A stretch of DNA of 7,632 bases from WHSM01 sp050701635 (GTDB lineage: Bacteria; Actinomycetota; Actinomycetes; Mycobacteriales; Micromonosporaceae). The stretch spans positions 1-7,632 of the forward strand of contig JBOGDF010000270.1 of assembly GCA_050701635.1 (NCBI GenBank), written 5' to 3'. The notes under the pieces are model-generated. The model was not told where the DNA came from and searched no databases. It saw only the letters and a program-made list of their open reading frames with translations. Positions 6,161-7,632 of this stretch are shown piece after piece. The position numbers and the translations under genes are program-made. The stretch's first letter is position 1. Every line of letters starts with the position of its first letter.

Positions 6161-7488
6161 AAACCCTCGTGGCGGAACGGCCGCGGCTGCTGCCGTTGCC
6201 GCCGGCGTGGCCGGTGACAGGGCTGCTGCTGCTGTATCCGCTGTGGTGGGCGCTGGGGCTTGGGGTGCTGATCTACCCGATCCTGGCGGTGCCGATGGCG
6301 GTCGCGCTGGTACGGCGGCGGCGGATCGCCGTACCCCCCGGATTCTGGTTGTGGGCTCTGTTTCTCGCGGTCGTGGTGATCAGCCTGGCGGCGCTGGAGT
6401 ACGACCCGCCGGGCACCCTTCCCGGTACGGCGGTCAGCCGGCTGCCCGGGGTGGTGCTGCGGCTGGTGGAGTACGGGTCGCTGACCGTCCTGCTGCTGTA
6501 CGCCGGCAACCTGCGCGAATCCGAGTTGCCGCAGCGGCGGCTGATCCGGCTGCTGGCGTACTCGTTCGGGCTCACCGTGATCGGCGGGCTGGTCGGCACG
6601 CTGTGGCCGTCGCTGGAGTTCACCTCACCGGTGGAGATGCTGCTGCCCGACCGGTACGCCCGCAACGCGTTCGTGCAGTCGCTGGCCCATCCCGCGGTGG
6701 CGCAGCTGCAGGAGGTGCTCGGCTACCCGACGCCGCGCCCGGCGGCGCCGTGGGGCTACACCAACATCTGGGGCAACAACTTCTTCCTGCTGCTGCCGTG
6801 GTTCGTGGTCGCCGGCTGGACCCACGCCACCCGGCGCTGGCACAAGCCGGCGATGCTCGGCGTACTGGCGGTGTCGGTGGTGCCGGTGGTGACGTCGCTC
6901 AACCGTGGGCTGTGGCTGGGGTTGGCGGCCGCCGCCGGGTACGTGGCGTTCCGGCTGGCGCTGCGCGGCCGGCTGCTCGCCATCGGAGCCCTGGCCAGCG
7001 CCACCGCCGCGCTGGTGCTGCTGCTGGCGGTCACCCCGCTCGGGTCGCTGGTGGGCGGGCGGCTGGAGCACGGACACTCCAACGACATCCGGGTCTACAC
7101 CACCGAACAGGCGCTCGACGGCATCGGCTACTCGCCGCTGATCGGCTTCGGCAGCACTCGCAACACGCTCGGCAGTGACTCGTCGATCGCGGTCGGCAGC
7201 AGCTCCAGCTGCGACAACTGCGGCAACCACACCATCGGCAGCAACGGCCAGATCTGGCTGGAGCTGTACGCCCACGGCTTCCTCGGTGCCGGGCTGTTCC
7301 TGGCGTTCTTCTGCTACGGCGTGTGGTACTACCGGCGCGACGCCAGCGCGGTCGGGCTCGCCGGCTCCACGGTGCTGGTGCTCAACCTGCTCTCCTCCGG
7401 CTACTACAACACCCTGATCACGCCGCTGGCGTTCACGTTCCTGTCTCTGGTCGTGCTGTGGCGGCGGGACAGGGAGGCCGCCTCGTGA
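6157..7488 (+). CDS. O-antigen ligase/Wzy-like polysaccharide polymerase (membrane protein)
   Basis: A multi-spanning inner-membrane protein of 443 residues, likely joining or polymerising lipid-linked sugar units on the outer face of the membrane. About 11-12 hydrophobic segments are visible. Wzy_C/WaaL-type features are present: SLNRGLWLGL (247-256, like the family's SRG-W-LG helix), then a large external loop (about 293-370) with NDIRVYTTEQAL (309-320, R312), SPLIGFGSTRN (326-336) and HTIGSNGQIWLELYAHGFLG (358-377), resembling the family's H-N-x(n)-L-x-E-x-G-x-x-G region; H358 is a candidate catalytic residue. The loop also carries an unusual Ser-rich CDNC motif (C352, C355). The TTG start at 6157 overlaps the previous gene's stop (TTGA), indicating translational coupling; GTG 6169 is an alternative, and neither has a clear ribosome-binding site. 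Ligase or polymerase cannot be decided from sequence alone. Confidence 0.85.
   Translation: MKTLVAERPRLLPLPPAWPVTGLLLLYPLWWALGLGVLIYPILAVPMAVALVRRRRIAVPPGFWLWALFLAVVVISLAALEYDPPGTLPGTAVSRLPGVVLRLVEYGSLTVLLLYAGNLRESELPQRRLIRLLAYSFGLTVIGGLVGTLWPSLEFTSPVEMLLPDRYARNAFVQSLAHPAVAQLQEVLGYPTPRPAAPWGYTNIWGNNFFLLLPWFVVAGWTHATRRWHKPAMLGVLAVSVVPVVTSLNRGLWLGLAAAAGYVAFRLALRGRLLAIGALASATAALVLLLAVTPLGSLVGGRLEHGHSNDIRVYTTEQALDGIGYSPLIGFGSTRNTLGSDSSIAVGSSSSCDNCGNHTIGSNGQIWLELYAHGFLGAGLFLAFFCYGVWYYRRDASAVGLAGSTVLVLNLLSSGYYNTLITPLAFTFLSLVVLWRRDREAAS
7471..7477 (+). promoter_or_regulatory. Strong Shine-Dalgarno AGGGAGG for the third operon gene
   Basis: AGGGAGG lies inside the end of the polymerase-like gene, seven bases before GTG 7485. 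It is the clearest ribosome-binding site in the operon and fixes the start of the partial gene that follows. Confidence 0.7.
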
Positions 7489-7632
7489 GCTACCTGGAGG
7501 AGGTGCTGACGGCGGTGCATCCGGCGCCGTACCGGCTCGACGCGGGGCGGGCGCCGGTGGCGTACGAGTACCGGCTGCTGCCGCACCGGCGGCGGCCCCG
7601 ACTGCTGGTGCCGGCACCGCGCGCCCTGGCGC
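7485..7632 (+). CDS. Unrecognised gene of the polysaccharide operon, 5' part only
   Basis: GTG 7485 overlaps the polymerase-like gene's TGA (GTGA), and AGGGAGG stands at the right distance, so this is a real start. The visible 49 codons read MSYLEEVLTAVHPAPYRLDA, then an Arg/Pro-rich segment (RLLPHRRRPRLLVPAPRALA, about residues 30-49), and stay open to the window edge. No signal peptide or membrane segment is seen, so the N-terminus is probably cytoplasmic. I do not recognise the family from this fragment. Its position predicts a role in the same surface-polysaccharide pathway, for instance a sugar-modifying or kinase-like enzyme, but that is only context-based inference. Confidence 0.75.
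   Translation, partial: MSYLEEVLTAVHPAPYRLDAGRAPVAYEYRLLPHRRRPRLLVPAPRALA

Noticed and set aside
6625..7617. Minus-strand open frame opposite the polymerase-like gene
   Set aside because: Low-complexity translation without motifs, while the plus-strand frame has clear membrane segments and family motifs.

Overview
The window is high-GC DNA, probably from an actinobacterium. The evidence is strong third-position G/C bias, frequent GTG and TTG starts, and gene content that would fit a Micromonosporaceae-like or related filamentous actinomycete. That family-level placement is inference; there is no rRNA or marker gene to confirm it.

Left part, all on the minus strand. Positions 1-1220 hold the right end of an IS701-family insertion sequence. 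Its transposase starts at 1159 and runs off the left edge uninterrupted, with the D, D and E catalytic residues visible. The IS lies directly against the stop codon of a complete LysE/RhtB-type amino-acid exporter gene (1221-1862). Between that gene and the next is a large inverted repeat (1922-1994). Then comes a 674-residue secreted beta-propeller protein (2053-4077) with a clear signal peptide, several GG-[TR]-F blades, and a second repeat type near its C-terminus.

Right part, all on the plus strand. After a 280-bp divergent intergenic region with small dyads and direct repeats, a tightly coupled operon begins. It has a Wzz-type polysaccharide co-polymerase fused to a BY-kinase-like domain (4358-6160), then an O-antigen ligase/polymerase-like membrane protein (6157-7488), then the first 49 codons of an unrecognised gene (7485 to the window end). 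The stop/start overlaps TTGA and GTGA tie the three genes together.

The plus-strand operon looks like the start of a capsule or exopolysaccharide locus: a chain-length regulator plus a polymerase/ligase, with more biosynthetic genes expected beyond the right edge. The most unusual point is that the BY-kinase-like half of the Wzz protein has kept its fold signature but lost the Walker A lysine, the Walker B aspartate and the C-terminal tyrosine cluster. It therefore looks like a pseudokinase with an acidic-then-basic tail. No CRISPR array, tRNA, rRNA or phage gene was seen, and no complete novel defence system is visible.
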